Assembly (NCBI GenBank): GCA_025055115.1
Contig: JANWYJ010000039.1
Span: forward strand, 62,001-126,000
DNA from: Gemmata sp.
GTDB taxonomy: Bacteria > Planctomycetota > Planctomycetia > Gemmatales > Gemmataceae
Length of the DNA stretch: 64,000 nt
Direction of reading: 5' to 3'
Shown: piece by piece, positions 44,392-53,826 of the stretch
How positions within the stretch are numbered: the stretch's first letter is position 1
How the letters are laid out: each line of letters begins with the position of its first letter
Made by a program: the position numbers and the translations under genes
Notes under the pieces: generated by a model
Told to the model about the DNA's origin: nothing
Seen by the model: the letters and a program-made list of their open reading frames with translations, nothing else
Databases searched by the model: none

Positions 44392-45756
44392 ATGCGCGCG
44401 ATTGCACCAGGTACTTGGAAGGCTGACCCATCCCATTTTACCCGCCCAACCCGACGCGACCTGCTCCGCGTGGGCTGGTTGGGGGGGTTAGGGCTGACCT
44501 TAGGGGATTTCTTCCAGCTCCAGGCCGCTGCCGCAGAGACGGGCCGCAAGATCGAAGCCAAGGCGCAATCGGTTATCCATATTTACTTGCAGGGCGGCTT
44601 TCCGCACATGGATAGCTTCGACCCGAAGCCCGATGCGCCGGCCGAGTACCGCGGCATTCTCGACACGGTGGCTACAAAGTTGCCCGGTGTGCGTTTCAGC
44701 GAACACATGGCGAAAACAGCCACGATCGCGGATAAGCTGACGATCGTTCGGGCAATGTCGCACACCGAAGTCGACCACAGCCGCGGCGAGCATAGCATGT
44801 TCACCGGCTATCGACCCAGCCCCGCGTTAACCTACCCCAGCATGGGCAGTGTCACCGCTCACGAACTGGGGGTACGCAACAACATGCCGCCGTACATCGT
44901 CGTTCCAACGGCCGGCAGCCAATACCTCAACAGCGGCTATTTGAGTAATCAATACGGCCCCTTCGCGTTAGGAGCCGATCCAGGTCGATCGGGCTTCACG
45001 GTCCGTGATCTGTCCTTGCCCCCGCAGGTCGATGACGCTCGCTTCCACAGCCGCCGTGAATGGAAAGAACTCGTCGATGAGCATTTCGCCAAGACGGAGA
45101 AGGATGACCAACTGACCGCGATGGACAGCTTCTACCAACGGGCCTATGGCATGCTGTCATCACCGACGGTCCGCAATGCCTTTAGCCTCAAAGGCGAAAC
45201 CGAAGCCACCAAGAAGCTCTATGGCATGACGGGTTTGACCGGCCCACTCGCCTTCCGCAACGCGGGGGCCGCTCGCTTTCTGATGGCGCGTCGCTTGATC
45301 GAAGCTGGTGCCCGCTTCGTCACTATCACCTTTGGCGCCTGGGATACCCACGCCTTCCACTACCGCGGGATCGAAAATCAAATGCCACTTCTGGATATCG
45401 CGTTCTCTGGACTGATCACCGACCTCGACCAACGCGGGCTGTTGAAAGATACTCTCGTGGTCCTCAACAGCGAATTCGGCCGCACTCCCAAAATCAATGC
45501 CGGCGGCGGCCGGGATCACTGGCCGCGTGTTTTCAGCATCGTGCTAGCTGGGGGAGGCGTGAAGGCTGGCCACGTCTACGGCGAAAGCGATGCCCTGGCC
45601 GCGGAACCGCGCACCGATCCGTTGAGTGTCGAAGATTACGCTCACACCCTCTACCACCTCATCGGCATCGACGCGAAAAAGGATTTGATGTCGCCGGGGA
45701 ACCGCCCGCAGCCCATTGTGATGAACGGTAAAGTGGTCAAAGGGTTGCTTGCGTAA
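44392..45756 (+). CDS. DUF1501 protein, Tat-exported
   Basis: A 454-residue planctomycete-typical protein of the DUF1501 family, distantly related to sulfatase/alkaline phosphatase folds. It starts with a Tat signal: T-R-R-D-L-L-R-V-G followed by a short hydrophobic stretch (about residues 19-45). Family marks are V-I-H-I-Y-L-Q-G-G-F-P-H-M-D-S-F-D-P-K near residue 60, the H-S-R-G-E-H block near 125, V-T-I-T-F-G-A-W-D-T-H and V-V-L-N-S-E-F-G-R-T-P near 360, and G-G-G-R-D-H-W-P. A strong AAAGGAAA site precedes the ATG. DUF1501 genes are almost always next to DUF1549/DUF1553 genes, as here. Biochemical role unknown. Confidence 0.92.
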   Translation: MRAIAPGTWKADPSHFTRPTRRDLLRVGWLGGLGLTLGDFFQLQAAAAETGRKIEAKAQSVIHIYLQGGFPHMDSFDPKPDAPAEYRGILDTVATKLPGVRFSEHMAKTATIADKLTIVRAMSHTEVDHSRGEHSMFTGYRPSPALTYPSMGSVTAHELGVRNNMPPYIVVPTAGSQYLNSGYLSNQYGPFALGADPGRSGFTVRDLSLPPQVDDARFHSRREWKELVDEHFAKTEKDDQLTAMDSFYQRAYGMLSSPTVRNAFSLKGETEATKKLYGMTGLTGPLAFRNAGAARFLMARRLIEAGARFVTITFGAWDTHAFHYRGIENQMPLLDIAFSGLITDLDQRGLLKDTLVVLNSEFGRTPKINAGGGRDHWPRVFSIVLAGGGVKAGHVYGESDALAAEPRTDPLSVEDYAHTLYHLIGIDAKKDLMSPGNRPQPIVMNGKVVKGLLA

Positions 45757-45828
45757 CGCGAGAACCCTCATCGCTCAGACTCTCGTCGCTCAGATCGCAC
45801 AGAACGTTTCCTCTGGGAGTGACACTCG

Positions 45829-48297
45829 ATGGGCCTGCGGTTTCTTTTCACCACGATCACCCTCGGTTGGCTGTGTGCGACCGCGGTCGCCACCCCGCCA
45901 AGCGTGGAATCGGTCAGCCCCAGCGCCGGCCAACGCGGCGGCAGCGTCACACTCACACTTCGCGGGGCACGCCTCAGTGGTGCCCAAGAACTGATGTTCT
46001 ACTCTTCCGGCATCACCTGCACCCGACTGGAAAGCAAAAGCGAAAACGAAGTGGTCGCGACATTGCAGGTAGCCGCCGAATGCAAGATCGGGCTGCATGC
46101 GTTCCGGCTGCGCACCCTCGGTGGCGTATCGGAAGTTCAGACGTTGGCCATCACCCGCTTCCCCGTTGTGGCCGAAGCCCATGATCACGGTTCGCCCGAT
46201 ACCGCGCAGAGGCTGGAACTCAACACCACCGTTTCCGGAGTGATCGAGTCTGGCGATCGCGACTATTATGCGGTCACACTGAAGAAGGGCCAGCGGCTGA
46301 CCGCGGAAGTCGAAGGCGTTCGACTCGGTGCCGGACTGACGGATACGATCATCACCGTCTTTGGCCCTGATGGTAAGACCCTGGCCAGTGTTGACGACAC
46401 GGCCCTCTTCCGGCAAGACCCCTTCGTCTCGCTTTTGGCTCCCAGCGAAGGCACCTACACCATCGAAGTTCGCGACACCACCTCAAGCGGCGGTTCCAAC
46501 CACGCCTACTTGCTTCATATCGGCACGTTCCCTCGACCGGCAGCCATCTTTCCGCCCGGCGGACCCGCGGGAACCGAAGTCACACTCACGCTGCTGGGAG
46601 ATGCCACGGGTGAACAAACCACCCAACTTCGGTTGCCCAAGGCCGATGCGGCCTTCGAGTTCTTCCCCACCGATCAGCACGGCACGGCACCGACCGCGCA
46701 TCCCTTCCGTGTCTCGCCATTTGCCAACGTGAACGAAGCGGAGCCCAACGACGACTTCCGCCAGACAAAAGCTGCGGTGGCCTGGCCAGTCGCGTTCAAC
46801 GGGATCATCAGCAAAAAAGGGGATGTCGATCACTTCCGCTTCCATGCCCAAAAAGGTGATACGATCGATGTGCAAGCCTATGCCTACCGCATTGGTACGC
46901 CGGTTGATACGGTGCTCGAAATTCTCGATTCCTCTGGCCAGCGCATCGCGATCAACGATGACGACGCGACTCACGATAGCGCACTTCGGCTCACGATCCC
47001 AACCGATGGGGACTACATCGTCCGTGTGAGTGATAAACGCCAACAAGGCGGGCCGAATTATATCTATCGGATCGAATTGGATCATCCGAAACGCGGCTTG
47101 GCCGTATTCGCACCCGAACGTCTGCGGAAATCGCAGGACCGGCAAGTTATTGCCATCCCACGCGGCAACCGCGTGACCGCGTACCTGGCGGTGCGTCGCG
47201 ATGACATCACCGGACCCGTCGCACTTTCCGCCAGCGAACTTCCCACCGGAGTGAAAGTGGAACTGGGAACCATTCCTGACGGTGAATACCTGCTCCCGGT
47301 CGTCTGGGAAGCCACGGCCGATGCCCCGCTGGGAGGAAAACTGGTGCCAATCCGCGGTACCTGCCGCGATGGAAACAACACCATCACGGGTGGCTTCGTA
47401 CACGAAGTGCCCCTCGTCCGCGGTCCAGGCGACTCCGCGATTCAGTCGATTGTTTTGGACCGCTTGGCGGTGGTGGTGGTTGAAGAATCACCCCTCCATG
47501 TCAGCCTTGTACCACCCACCACCCCCTTGCCGACCGATGGCACCCTCGACATCACCGTTCGCATTCAGCGCAAGAATGATTTCACCGAACCTGTCGAAGT
47601 GACCTTCCCCGCTCTGCCACCGGGAGTGGAAGCCCCCACCGCGGTGGTGATTCCCCCGGAGAAAACCGAGGCCGTGGTCACCCTGGTGGCCAGCGCTGCT
47701 GCTGATGTGGGCGACTGGAAATTGATTGCGGAAGCCACCATCGCCCGCCCTGGCCGAGCCGGCCGCGACCCGCTTCTGATCGGCATGAATGGACTGGGCA
47801 CGCCACCATCGGGTAGCCGTCGCCCGCGGCGCTCGAGCGAGGGAATGATTCCGGTGGCGTCCGAAGCGCGAACCATCCAAGTCGCATTACCTCCCATCCA
47901 GGCCGTCATCCAAAATGCCAGCTGCGCACAGGGCCAGAGCGTGAAAGTGCTGTGCAAACTTGACACGAATTCACCGTTGCCCGGCCGCTTCACCGCCAAA
48001 CTCGATGGCTTGCCCCCGCGGGTGACGGCCCCCCCCGTCGAGATCGCCGGCGATGCGAAAACGGTTGAGTTTACCGTAACTATCGATGCCACGACGCCCC
48101 CCGGCGAATACCGCACGCTGGTTTGCGAACTGATGGGCAACATAGCTGGCCAGAAAGTGGTTTACCGCGTCGGTCGCGGTGGATGGCTCAAAATCGATGC
48201 CCCCGGAGCCGTTCAAACCGACGCTACCGGGAAACCACTCAGCCCTTTGGAAGCCCTACGCCAGCAGGAAAAGCTACGCCAGCAAGAAAAGAAGTAA
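45829..48297 (+). CDS. Secreted multi-domain protein with PPC (pre-peptidase) domains
   Basis: An 822-residue exported protein: signal peptide (1-20), an IPT/TIG-like first module (S-V-S-P-S-A-G-Q-R-G-G), and at least two bacterial pre-peptidase C-terminal (PPC) domains, seen as Y-Y-A-V-T-L-K-K-G-Q-R-L-T (near residue 145) and D-H-F-R-F-H-A-Q-K-G-D-T-I-D-V near residue 335, each followed by a D-x-x-D-D-A-x-x-x-D-S/P segment. No protease active site is visible. The C-terminal 15 residues repeat L-R-Q-Q-E-K twice. It lies between DUF1501 and DUF1549 genes, the usual context of such proteins, and probably acts at the cell surface with them. Confidence 0.8.
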   Translation: MGLRFLFTTITLGWLCATAVATPPSVESVSPSAGQRGGSVTLTLRGARLSGAQELMFYSSGITCTRLESKSENEVVATLQVAAECKIGLHAFRLRTLGGVSEVQTLAITRFPVVAEAHDHGSPDTAQRLELNTTVSGVIESGDRDYYAVTLKKGQRLTAEVEGVRLGAGLTDTIITVFGPDGKTLASVDDTALFRQDPFVSLLAPSEGTYTIEVRDTTSSGGSNHAYLLHIGTFPRPAAIFPPGGPAGTEVTLTLLGDATGEQTTQLRLPKADAAFEFFPTDQHGTAPTAHPFRVSPFANVNEAEPNDDFRQTKAAVAWPVAFNGIISKKGDVDHFRFHAQKGDTIDVQAYAYRIGTPVDTVLEILDSSGQRIAINDDDATHDSALRLTIPTDGDYIVRVSDKRQQGGPNYIYRIELDHPKRGLAVFAPERLRKSQDRQVIAIPRGNRVTAYLAVRRDDITGPVALSASELPTGVKVELGTIPDGEYLLPVVWEATADAPLGGKLVPIRGTCRDGNNTITGGFVHEVPLVRGPGDSAIQSIVLDRLAVVVVEESPLHVSLVPPTTPLPTDGTLDITVRIQRKNDFTEPVEVTFPALPPGVEAPTAVVIPPEKTEAVVTLVASAAADVGDWKLIAEATIARPGRAGRDPLLIGMNGLGTPPSGSRRPRRSSEGMIPVASEARTIQVALPPIQAVIQNASCAQGQSVKVLCKLDTNSPLPGRFTAKLDGLPPRVTAPPVEIAGDAKTVEFTVTIDATTPPGEYRTLVCELMGNIAGQKVVYRVGRGGWLKIDAPGAVQTDATGKPLSPLEALRQQEKLRQQEKK

Positions 48298-48343
48298 CAG
48301 TCTCTCCGTGAACAATCTGTGCCCAAAAACGAGACCAAGACCC

Positions 48344-48372
48344 TTGAAGTATACATTTGTTTGTTATACTAT
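48344..48372 (+). promoter_or_regulatory. Candidate promoter with an overlapping dyad, before the DUF1549/1553 gene
   Basis: TTGAAG (48344-48349) with TACTAT (48367-48372, spacer 17) or TATACT (48365-48370, spacer 15). An inverted repeat AGTATA/TATACT (48348-48353/48365-48370) covers the same bases and could be an operator. The stretch is far more A/T-rich than its surroundings. Confidence 0.5.
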
Positions 48373-48396
48373 ACAGATGTCCTAGATGAGGTGACT

Positions 48397-50811
48397 ATGC
48401 GTTGGCTGTTGCTAGTCAGCGGTGTGTGTGTGTTCTTCTCGAGCTTCACCCAGGCGGCCGAGCCGGTGCGACTAGTCGTTTTTCCCCCCACTGTCGAACT
48501 GACGGGAGCACGAGACCGGCAGGGCCTGGTTGTCCAAGCTGAGTTTGCCGATGGCAGCACGCAAGATGTCACGGCCGCGGCCACCTACAGCTTGGATAAG
48601 CCCATCGTCTCCACCCACAAGGCCTTCCTGGCACCCCTGGAAGAGGGTCAAGCCACCCTCACAGTGAGTTGGGGCCGCCACGCGGTCCAGATTCCAGTGA
48701 CGGTCAAACAACCCAAGCAAGTTGAACCCTTGCGTTTCCGCAACGATGTACTGCCCGTGCTCACGCGTGTAGGTTGCAATAGTGGCAAGTGCCACGGTGC
48801 CGCCTCAGGCAAAGATGGGTTCCGGCTATCGCTCTTCGGCTACGATCCGGAAGGCGACCATTTCCGCATCACCCGTGAACTGGGCGGCCGCCGGGTGAAT
48901 CTGGCCCATCCGGACGATTGCTTGTTGCTGAATAAAGCCACCGGCAAAGTACCCCATACCGGTGGTCAGCGCATTGAGCCTGGTAGCGAGAATTTCCAAC
49001 TGCTGGTGCGCTGGCTGGAAGATGGCGCACCGAAAGACCCCCCTACCACAGCTCGTCCTGTGGGAATCGCGGTTTACCCCAAAGAAGCTGTGTTTGCCCG
49101 CCCTGGGCAAGCACAACGGATGGTGGTTCGCGCCCGCTACAGCGATGGTACAGACCGCGACGTGACCCGTTTCACCGTGTTTGTTGGTAATAACGACGCT
49201 GCGGCCACCGTCAGCGAGGATGGCATCATCACCGGTAATGGGCCTGGCGAAGCCTTCATCCTGGCTCGCTTCGATGAATTCACCGATGGAACCGCGGTCA
49301 TCATTCGCCCCGGCACACCTTTCACGGACCCGCAAACACCCACGTTCAACTACATCGATACCCACGTTCATGCCAAATTGAACAAGTTACATATCATCCC
49401 CGCGCCTGTCTGCAGCGATGAAGTCTTCTTGCGCCGGGTGTTTATCGACTTGATCGGCCTGCTACCGACACCCGCGGAACGCGAACGCTTCCTGGCCGAC
49501 ACCGACCCGCACAAGCGAGAAAAACTCGTCGATAGTCTCCTGGAGCGCGAGGAATTCCGCGATATTTGGGTCATGAAGTGGGCCGAGTTGCTCCAGATTC
49601 GCACGATCAACGGTATCAGCGAGAAAGGGTTGCGGCTTTACGATCAATGGCTGCGGGACAAAATTCGTTCGGGAGTCACGATCGATGCCATTGTGCGTGA
49701 ACTGCTGCCCGCCTCTGGGGGAACTTTCGAAAACCCGCCCGTGAACTACTTTCAAACGGAAACATCGCCGCAGCTGCTCGCGGAAAATGTCGCCCAAGTC
49801 TTCCTAGGTACCCGCATCCAGTGTGCTCAATGCCATAATCATCCTTTCGACCGTTGGACGATGGATGACTATTACGGCTTCGCCGCGTTTTTTGGTCAAA
49901 TTGGCTACAAGAACGCCCAAGACCCGCGGGAACTCACCGTCTTCAACTCGGGGGTCGGCAAGACCCTGCACCCAGTCGGTCAGCGCCCCGTGCAACCCAA
50001 GTTTCTCGGCGGCCCAACTCCGGAAATTCCCCCGGGAACTGATTACCGACAGGTTCTCGCCGATTGGCTCACTCACCCTGACAACCCTCAATTCCGACGC
50101 AACATTGCCAATATCGTCTGGGCGCACTTTTTCGGCAAAGGTATCGTTGAACCTGTGGACGATGTGCGTGTGTCGAACCCGCCGAGCAATCCGGCATTAC
50201 TCGATGCGCTGGGGTCCAAAATTGCCGAATACCGCTTTGACGTTAAGAAACTCGCCCGCGACATCTGCCTCAGCCGCACTTATCAACTGTCGACCCAACG
50301 CAACGCCACCAACGATCTCGACGAACGCAATTTCTCGCGGCAAACGGTTCGCCGCATGCGGGCCGAAATCCTTCTCGACTGTATCAACCAAGTGACCGAA
50401 ACCACGTCGCGTTTTCCAGGTTTACCCCCCGGTGCCCGCGCCATCCACATCCCCGATGGCCGGACTCCCAACTACTTCCTCACCACGTTCGGCCGCGCGC
50501 TGCGTACCACAGCCTGCTCGTGCGAAGTGAAAACCAACCCCACCCTCTCGCAAGCCCTACACCTGCTCAATGGCGATACCACCAATGGGAAAATCGCGGA
50601 AGGGCGGGTGGTGGAGAAACTGCTAGCCGCCAAGAAAGACCCCGTCGCCGTAGCGGAGGAACTCTACATTCGCTGCTTGGGCCGCCGCCCCAACGCGACC
50701 GAAGCACCCAAGATCGCCCAACGCCTCGCGAGCGCGGAAAACCACCAAACCGCCCTGGAAGACCTCTTCTGGGCACTGCTCAACACCAATGAGTTCATCT
50801 TCAATCGATAA
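48397..50811 (+). CDS. DUF1549 and DUF1553 domain protein with haem-type Cys motifs
   Basis: An 804-residue exported protein. Order: signal peptide (1-22); Big_2-like immunoglobulin module (about 25-110); a planctomycete cytochrome-like segment with G-C-N-S-G-K-C-H-G near residue 125; a second Big_2-like module (about 225-300); DUF1549 (about 325-530) with I-Q-C-A-Q-C-H-N-H-P-F-D-R-W near 473; and DUF1553 (about 560-800) with N-R-x-W-A-H-F-F-G-K-G-I-V-type and R-R-M-R-A-E-x-L-D marks. The C-x-x-C-H motif suggests covalent haem, so an electron-transfer role is plausible but unproven. The ATG at 48397 has GAGG at -6; the longer frame upstream runs over the promoter and is rejected. Confidence 0.9.
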   Translation: MRWLLLVSGVCVFFSSFTQAAEPVRLVVFPPTVELTGARDRQGLVVQAEFADGSTQDVTAAATYSLDKPIVSTHKAFLAPLEEGQATLTVSWGRHAVQIPVTVKQPKQVEPLRFRNDVLPVLTRVGCNSGKCHGAASGKDGFRLSLFGYDPEGDHFRITRELGGRRVNLAHPDDCLLLNKATGKVPHTGGQRIEPGSENFQLLVRWLEDGAPKDPPTTARPVGIAVYPKEAVFARPGQAQRMVVRARYSDGTDRDVTRFTVFVGNNDAAATVSEDGIITGNGPGEAFILARFDEFTDGTAVIIRPGTPFTDPQTPTFNYIDTHVHAKLNKLHIIPAPVCSDEVFLRRVFIDLIGLLPTPAERERFLADTDPHKREKLVDSLLEREEFRDIWVMKWAELLQIRTINGISEKGLRLYDQWLRDKIRSGVTIDAIVRELLPASGGTFENPPVNYFQTETSPQLLAENVAQVFLGTRIQCAQCHNHPFDRWTMDDYYGFAAFFGQIGYKNAQDPRELTVFNSGVGKTLHPVGQRPVQPKFLGGPTPEIPPGTDYRQVLADWLTHPDNPQFRRNIANIVWAHFFGKGIVEPVDDVRVSNPPSNPALLDALGSKIAEYRFDVKKLARDICLSRTYQLSTQRNATNDLDERNFSRQTVRRMRAEILLDCINQVTETTSRFPGLPPGARAIHIPDGRTPNYFLTTFGRALRTTACSCEVKTNPTLSQALHLLNGDTTNGKIAEGRVVEKLLAAKKDPVAVAEELYIRCLGRRPNATEAPKIAQRLASAENHQTALEDLFWALLNTNEFIFNR

Positions 50812-50837
50812 CGCGATCAACTTCTGATCCAACACCC

Positions 50838-52499
50838 ATGAGACAATTCATGAGAAGCCCAGGCATTCTGTTGACAATAGCTCTTGTCGCCTTCGTGCCG
50901 ACGACGACCCCCGCGGATGAACCGAAGCCGGCAGGCCTCATCACCTTTGAGGCGCATGTGCAGCCAATCCTGGCCAAACGGTGCGGCAAGTGCCACAGCG
51001 GCGATCGGCCCCGGGGTGAACTCGACCTCTCGAGCTTTGCCAACCTGATGCAAGGCGGCATATCGGGGAAGGTTGTGATTTCGGGTAAGCCCGAGGAAAG
51101 CTTGCTCTACACTCTCACCGCGCATCTGGAAGACCCGAAGATGCCGCCCAACAGCCCCAAGATTCCGCAAACGGAAATCGACACCCTCCGCCAGTGGATC
51201 GCCGCTGGTTTGGTCGAGAAAAGTCGCACACCTGTCGCTGTGCCGACACCCACACCTAAAACCCTCGATGGCCTGCAGAAAGCCGCGACCCTCCCTCGAG
51301 CCACGCCGATCACCGCGCTGGCAACCAGCCCCAGCCAACCGTTGGTCGCAGTGGCCGGCAACAAGCAGGTGCTGCTGTACGAGCTGCCAAGTGCCAAGTT
51401 GTCGGGCGCGGTGGCATTCCCAGAAGGGGAAGTTCATTCGCTGCGCTTCTCGCGCGATGGTCAAGTTTTGGTCGCCGCTGGAGGCGTGGGGGGCCAATCA
51501 GGAGCCGTCGCGGGTATCGACGTGGGCACGGGTAAACGGCTTTTCACAATCACCGATACCACCGATGCAATCCTCGCTGCGGACCTTTCCCCCGATAAAA
51601 CGCGCGTCGCCTTCGGCGGACCGGGCCGCGTGGTGAAAATCGTCGCAATCGCCGATGGCCAAGTGATGCACACCTTCCGGAAACCGACCGATTGGGTTCT
51701 GTCTGTTGCCTTCAGCCCGGAGGGATTGCTGGTGGCGGCCGGCGATCGCTTCGGTGGACTTTTTGTTTGGGAGGCGAAGTCGGGCAAGGAATTCGCTACC
51801 CTGCGTGGCCACAGCAAAGCCGTCACCGCGATCGCTTGGCAGGCCGATTCCAACGGCTTGGCCTCAGCCAGTGAAGATGGCACGGTGCGGTTGTGGGATA
51901 TGCACCAATTGCGCGAAACCCAGCGATGGAACGCCCATGCCGATGGTGTGTTGGACGTGGTTCTGCACGCCGATGGCACCTTGGCCACCGCCGGACGCGA
52001 CAACTGGGTGCGCGTCTGGAACAAGCCTGGACAACCACTGGCGGAATTGGGTCCGGCCAGTGACATCGTCATGCGGGTCGCTCTGTCTGCCGACGGAAAA
52101 ACCGTTGTGGCTGGCGATTGGTCGGGTACCGTCCAATTCTGGCCCACGCGTGGTGGACAAGGCCGTCGTCTGGAGCTTCCCATTGCGCGCCAACTCACAG
52201 CCGCGGCCCCCATTCCAGTGCCCCTGCCTCAGTGGCCCACGACAGCCCAACAGCCCACGCCACCCCTGGCACCACCGGCTCGCGTGGAAACATTGAAAAA
52301 CGACCTGGCCCGCAAATTGGCTACTTTGCGCAGCATCGAGGAAGCCGTTGAGAAGCTCAAAGAGGAAGCCGCTCGCAATCCGAAGAACGAGGCCCTCACC
52401 AAAGCCTATCTCCAGCTCTGTGAAGCGGCGCTGGCCATGAAAGCGGATGTTCTTGAAACACAAAAAACCCTCGAAGCCGCCAGCAAGGAGTCAAAATGA
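50838..52499 (+). CDS. Planctomycete cytochrome C (PSCyt1) and WD40 repeat protein
   Basis: A 553-residue exported protein: signal peptide (about 1-26), a PSCyt1 domain with haem motif C-G-K-C-H near residue 48 followed by S-G-D-R-P-R-G-E-L-D-L-S, then a Pro/Thr linker and six to seven WD40 blades (about 145-450; clear examples are L-R-G-H-S-K-A-V-T-A-I-A-W and S-E-D-G-T-V-R-L-W-D-M). The last 70 residues are helical and Glu/Lys/Ala-rich, probably a coiled coil. It is 26 bp after the DUF1549/1553 gene and overlaps the next gene by 4 nt, which argues for one transcript. Confidence 0.9.
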   Translation: MRQFMRSPGILLTIALVAFVPTTTPADEPKPAGLITFEAHVQPILAKRCGKCHSGDRPRGELDLSSFANLMQGGISGKVVISGKPEESLLYTLTAHLEDPKMPPNSPKIPQTEIDTLRQWIAAGLVEKSRTPVAVPTPTPKTLDGLQKAATLPRATPITALATSPSQPLVAVAGNKQVLLYELPSAKLSGAVAFPEGEVHSLRFSRDGQVLVAAGGVGGQSGAVAGIDVGTGKRLFTITDTTDAILAADLSPDKTRVAFGGPGRVVKIVAIADGQVMHTFRKPTDWVLSVAFSPEGLLVAAGDRFGGLFVWEAKSGKEFATLRGHSKAVTAIAWQADSNGLASASEDGTVRLWDMHQLRETQRWNAHADGVLDVVLHADGTLATAGRDNWVRVWNKPGQPLAELGPASDIVMRVALSADGKTVVAGDWSGTVQFWPTRGGQGRRLELPIARQLTAAAPIPVPLPQWPTTAQQPTPPLAPPARVETLKNDLARKLATLRSIEEAVEKLKEEAARNPKNEALTKAYLQLCEAALAMKADVLETQKTLEAASKESK

Positions 52500-53794
52500 T
52501 CCGTCGTTTCTCGACACTTGGCTTGGCGACGGCCTTGCTGGGGACCTTGAGTAGCCTGCCGAGTTTGGACCTGCCCGTGGCCTCCAGTGCCGATTGGCCA
52601 ATGTGGCGTGGACCGAAAGGGGATGGCATCGTCGCCGATCCTGCAGTTCCAACACGTTGGAGTATCACCGAAAACGTACAGTGGAAAGTCCCGGTTCCTG
52701 GGATTGGTCACTCGTCCCCGGTGGTGGCCAACGGTCGCGTCTTTCTCACGTCGTTTGATCCCAAAACCAACGACCGTTGGCTGCTGTGCTTCGATCGCAA
52801 TGATGGCCAGCTGCTATGGCAAAAGACTGTGCTGACAGCGCCGCCCGAGAAGATGCATCAGAACAACTCCCCCGCCAGTGCCACCCCCGCGACCGATGGC
52901 TCAGCGGTTTGGGTGACATTTCTGGATGGCGAGAAGATCACCGCGGCGGCCTATGACTTCGCCGGCAAGCGTTTGTGGCTCAAGACCTTTCCAGGCTTCC
53001 GATCGCCACACGGTTTCTGCGGAACACCGATTCTCCATGGTGAACTTGTCATCATCAACGGCGATTCCGATGGCGATGCCTTCCTGGCGGCACTCGACAA
53101 AACCACCGGGGCGACGAAATGGAAGGTCGATCGGCCTCACCGCACACGGTCCTTCAGTGTTCCTGTGATGGTGGACGTGAAGAATACTCCACAACTGGTG
53201 ATCGCCGGGAGCAAGTCCATCGCGGGCTATGAACCGAAAACGGGGCAGCAACTGTGGGTCGTCGAGAGCACCACAGAGAAGTTTGTGGCCACCGTGGCCC
53301 ACACCCAGGGCTTGATTTTCGCCACCGGCACCAGCCCCAACACGAACTTGATGGCCATCGACCCCACCGGCCGTGGCAATGTCACTCAAACCCATGTGAA
53401 ATGGTGCGACACGAAGTTGGGAGCGTATGTTCCTTCGCCACTGGCATTCGGCAACCGCTTGTTTGTCGTGTCGGATTCAGGCATCGCCACACTTCTCGAA
53501 GCCTCGACGGGCAAGAAAATCTGGTCGGAACGTTTGGGCAGCCGTCGGCACCACGCCTCACCGCTTCTCATCAATGATCTGATCTATTGTTTAGCCGATG
53601 ATGGCACCATGTTCATTCTCAGAGCCAACGACGAATTTGAGGTCGTGGCTCGCTGCGCCATTCGTGCCGAATGTCACGCGACTCCAGCTGTGTCGGATGG
53701 CCAGTTGTTTATCCGTACTACAACACACCTGCTCTGTATTGGGGCGAAAAAGGATATGTATTGGGGCGAAAAAGATGGGGCGAAAAAGAACTGA
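52496..53794 (+). CDS. Secreted PQQ-like beta-propeller protein
   Basis: A 432-residue exported protein with a signal peptide (1-30) and an outer-membrane-assembly BamB/PQQ-type propeller. It begins with W-P-M-W-R-G-P-K-G-D-G, the common start of planctomycete PQQ-like proteins, and has repeated W-K-V-x-x-P and G-K-x-I/L-W-x-x-x blades. No residues for PQQ-dependent dehydrogenase catalysis are evident, so it is more likely a scaffold. The start ATG overlaps the upstream stop. The C-terminus is abnormal: the last codons of an ancestral C-I-G-A-K-K end have been duplicated twice at the DNA level, adding 12 residues. It ends 23 bp from the convergent sulfatase gene. Confidence 0.87.
   Translation: MIRRFSTLGLATALLGTLSSLPSLDLPVASSADWPMWRGPKGDGIVADPAVPTRWSITENVQWKVPVPGIGHSSPVVANGRVFLTSFDPKTNDRWLLCFDRNDGQLLWQKTVLTAPPEKMHQNNSPASATPATDGSAVWVTFLDGEKITAAAYDFAGKRLWLKTFPGFRSPHGFCGTPILHGELVIINGDSDGDAFLAALDKTTGATKWKVDRPHRTRSFSVPVMVDVKNTPQLVIAGSKSIAGYEPKTGQQLWVVESTTEKFVATVAHTQGLIFATGTSPNTNLMAIDPTGRGNVTQTHVKWCDTKLGAYVPSPLAFGNRLFVVSDSGIATLLEASTGKKIWSERLGSRRHHASPLLINDLIYCLADDGTMFILRANDEFEVVARCAIRAECHATPAVSDGQLFIRTTTHLLCIGAKKDMYWGEKDGAKKN
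53735..53794 (+). repeat. In-gene tandem duplications at the 3' end of the PQQ-propeller gene
   Basis: TGTATTGGGGCGAAAAAGGA at 53735 is repeated from 53757 (offset 22), and TGGGGCGAAAAAG recurs again from 53776 (offset 14). The two shifts sum to 36 nt, restoring the frame to the same K-K-N-stop end. Confidence 0.8.
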
Positions 53795-53808
53795 GTCTTG
53801 ATCCTTCG

Positions 53809-53826
53809 CCCAAGGACTCACTTGGG
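53809..53826. terminator. Small dyad between convergent PQQ-propeller and sulfatase genes
   Basis: CCCAAG (53809-53814) and CTTGGG (53821-53826), loop GACTCA, overlapping the sulfatase stop codon. It could serve both strands but is short. Confidence 0.3.
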
